A stretch of DNA of 63,143 nt from a bacterium. Its GTDB lineage: Bacteria > Verrucomicrobiota > Verrucomicrobiia > Limisphaerales > UBA11358. The stretch is from assembly GCA_021813325.1 (NCBI GenBank), contig JAKALA010000017.1, positions 1 to 63,143 of the forward strand, in the 5' to 3' direction. The notes under the pieces were generated by a model. The model was given only the letters and a program-made list of their open reading frames with translations, did no database searches and was not told where the DNA came from. A program made the translations under genes and the position numbers. Positions 61,791-63,143 of this stretch are shown one piece after another (position 1 is the first letter of the stretch; every line of letters starts with the position of its first letter).

Positions 61791-63143
61791 TTACTTCTTC
61801 TTTTTTGAGGCTGGCGTCAAGACCGGATTCGTGGTCACTGTGGGAACATTGACGGGTTGGTTCGCCTTCGTCAACTTCGTCTGCAAAATGGTCAGCAGAT
61901 TGTTCACCGTCCAATACAGCGCCAGACCGGAGGAGTAATTATACAGAAACAGGATGAAAATCGCCGGCATCCAGCGCATCATTTTTTGCTGCACCGGGTC
62001 CATGCCCGGAGAGGCGGGCTGCAAGTGCGATTGCCACAGCATCGCGCCGCCCATGAGCAGCGGCAACAGATTGAAGGGCATGCCTTCAGGCGTGCTGAGG
62101 AAGGGCACGAACGTCAAACCGGGAATCATGAACAGCGTGTCCGGCTTGGATAGATCGGCCACCCAGAGAAAATGGGCGCCGCGCAATTCAATCGCGCTGC
62201 GGATCATGGTGAAAAAGCCTAGGAATACGGGCATCTGGATGACCATGGGCAAACAACCGCTCATCGGATTGACCTTGTGCTTTTTGTAAAGCTCCCAGGT
62301 CTTCTGCATCTGCTTTTGCTGATCCTCCTTGTATTTCTCTTTGAGCGCGTTCAATTCCGGCGCCAGCGCCTGCATCTTCTTCATGGAACGCGTGCTCTTG
62401 GCGGTGAGCGGCCAGAACAGCAATTTGATCAAAAGGGTAATGATGACAATGGTCCAGCCGTAACCCAGCCCGGTCAGATCGTGCAGGCCGTTCATCGCCG
62501 ACAACAATAGTTTGGCGAAGAAGGTGCCAATGCCCCAAAACGCGATGTAACCACTGCCAAAATTCATCACCTGATCAGCATGGTTATGCAGGCTTTCTCC
62601 AATATCCACCAGCGTCCGGTATTCTTTCGGACCGGCAAAAAACACCACCCTCATTTCCGTGGCCGAATTGGCAGACAAGGTCATGGCTGGATACAGCAAG
62701 GCGGTTTGAATTCCTTTTGGCTCGACCACATTAGTTACCACCCCCACGTTCTGGAATCGTGGCAACGTAACTGAACGCGCCACCATTTGATAAGCGGGTT
62801 CGTTGGTGGGCACCATCACCACCATGGCGAAAAATTGATTGTGGGCCGCCGCCCAAAGCACGTTGCCGCTGCCCGCCCGATACTCCGTTCGCGGGCCGCT
62901 CCGGGAGCACGCCATGCCGCCGCCGGCGAACCAAGCAATCGGCTGATCATGCGCAGTCGTTCCATCATACCACATGGCCCCCTCAAATTGTCCCGGATCA
63001 TCCACATCCATGGGCGTCGCCGTGCCCACCACCAATTCCTGAGCCGGCACGTTTAGCGACTTGTCCGATGTGTTTTCAATACGAACGGTTGCGTTGACAA
63101 GGTAGTTTGAGCTGAATTGGAAGTTCTTTACCAGGCGCAAGAT
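61791..63143 (-). CDS. yidC: Membrane protein insertase YidC (N-terminal part beyond the window)
   Basis: The visible 450 residues include the end of the periplasmic beta-sandwich domain (residues to ~190), then the conserved membrane core: TIVIITLLIKLLFWPLTAKS with Lys at the place of the hydrophilic-groove Arg of E. coli, the coiled hairpin KKMQALAPELNALKEKYKED, MSGCLPMVIQMPVFLGFFTM and further helices, ending in a Lys-rich tail (SKKKK). It inserts and folds membrane proteins, alone or with the Sec complex. The start lies beyond 63143. Confidence 0.96.
   Translation of the reverse strand: MLRLVKNFQFSSNYLVNATVRIENTSDKSLNVPAQELVVGTATPMDVDDPGQFEGAMWYDGTTAHDQPIAWFAGGGMACSRSGPRTEYRAGSGNVLWAAAHNQFFAMVVMVPTNEPAYQMVARSVTLPRFQNVGVVTNVVEPKGIQTALLYPAMTLSANSATEMRVVFFAGPKEYRTLVDIGESLHNHADQVMNFGSGYIAFWGIGTFFAKLLLSAMNGLHDLTGLGYGWTIVIITLLIKLLFWPLTAKSTRSMKKMQALAPELNALKEKYKEDQQKQMQKTWELYKKHKVNPMSGCLPMVIQMPVFLGFFTMIRSAIELRGAHFLWVADLSKPDTLFMIPGLTFVPFLSTPEGMPFNLLPLLMGGAMLWQSHLQPASPGMDPVQQKMMRWMPAIFILFLYNYSSGLALYWTVNNLLTILQTKLTKANQPVNVPTVTTNPVLTPASKKKK

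Noticed and set aside
1..63143. CRISPR arrays
   Set aside because: No regularly spaced direct repeats were seen in the window and no cas gene is recognisable.

Overview
The window looks like a chromosomal segment of a Verrucomicrobiota bacterium, probably of the Pedosphaera/Limisphaera type. This is inferred from family content, not from a database search. The main clues are two prepilin-like proteins with the [22 protein letters not shown] leader type, a large LamG/Ig surface protein ending in a short FYRL-type tail, tandem DUF2911 proteins, a CHASE2 adenylate cyclase beside a FecR-domain protein, and a class of sensor kinase with a very long periplasmic part.

Positions 1-6425 are the right end of an integrated genetic element that abuts the 3' end of a tRNA-Gly(GCC) gene. 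It carries an IS1380-like transposase remnant, an unknown protein, a small FtsK/HerA- or Zot-type P-loop ATPase of the kind used for phage packaging or export, a VapBC-like toxin-antitoxin pair, and a tightly overlapped leftward operon of about a dozen small proteins (winged helix, zinc ribbon, HNH-like, ribbon-helix-helix). No integrase or capsid gene is visible inside the window.

Positions 6.5-23.1 kb hold a stand-alone response regulator, ubiE, and then a long leftward region devoted to 2-aminoethylphosphonate: phnX, an AraC regulator, a prepilin-like protein, a small exported protein and a LamG/Ig surface protein. After a terminator there follow five genes, each overlapping the next by 4 bases: an OPA-type transporter, phnW, a pbfA-like lyase, a second prepilin-like protein and an exported beta-propeller/phosphoesterase. 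A Sel1-repeat protein closes the run. An apparently non-coding stretch (23.1-24.0 kb) with a perfect 13-bp hairpin separates this from a two-component system (24.0-28.4 kb).

Positions 28.6-37.0 kb are a rightward run of eight genes: two DUF2911 proteins, a large exported PIG-L deacetylase, a 49-residue membrane protein, a sodium:solute symporter, and a complete bacillithiol set (bshC-like, bshB, bshA) whose BshC is only 258 residues, about half the usual size. A metallo-beta-lactamase hydrolase faces it. From 37.9 to 45.4 kb are small membrane proteins, an orphan ThiS-like carrier, a parvulin isomerase, a coiled-coil protein, an FmdB-type zinc ribbon and serA. From 45.4 to 51.2 kb come a damaged DUF2975 gene with its HTH partner, an O-antigen-ligase/TPR protein, the FecR protein and the CHASE2 cyclase. 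The rest is core: coaD, yceD, rpmF, plsX, fabH, a PilZ-like protein, a sugar-acid gene set with an ExuT-type transporter, a lipoprotein, jag, and yidC cut by the window edge.
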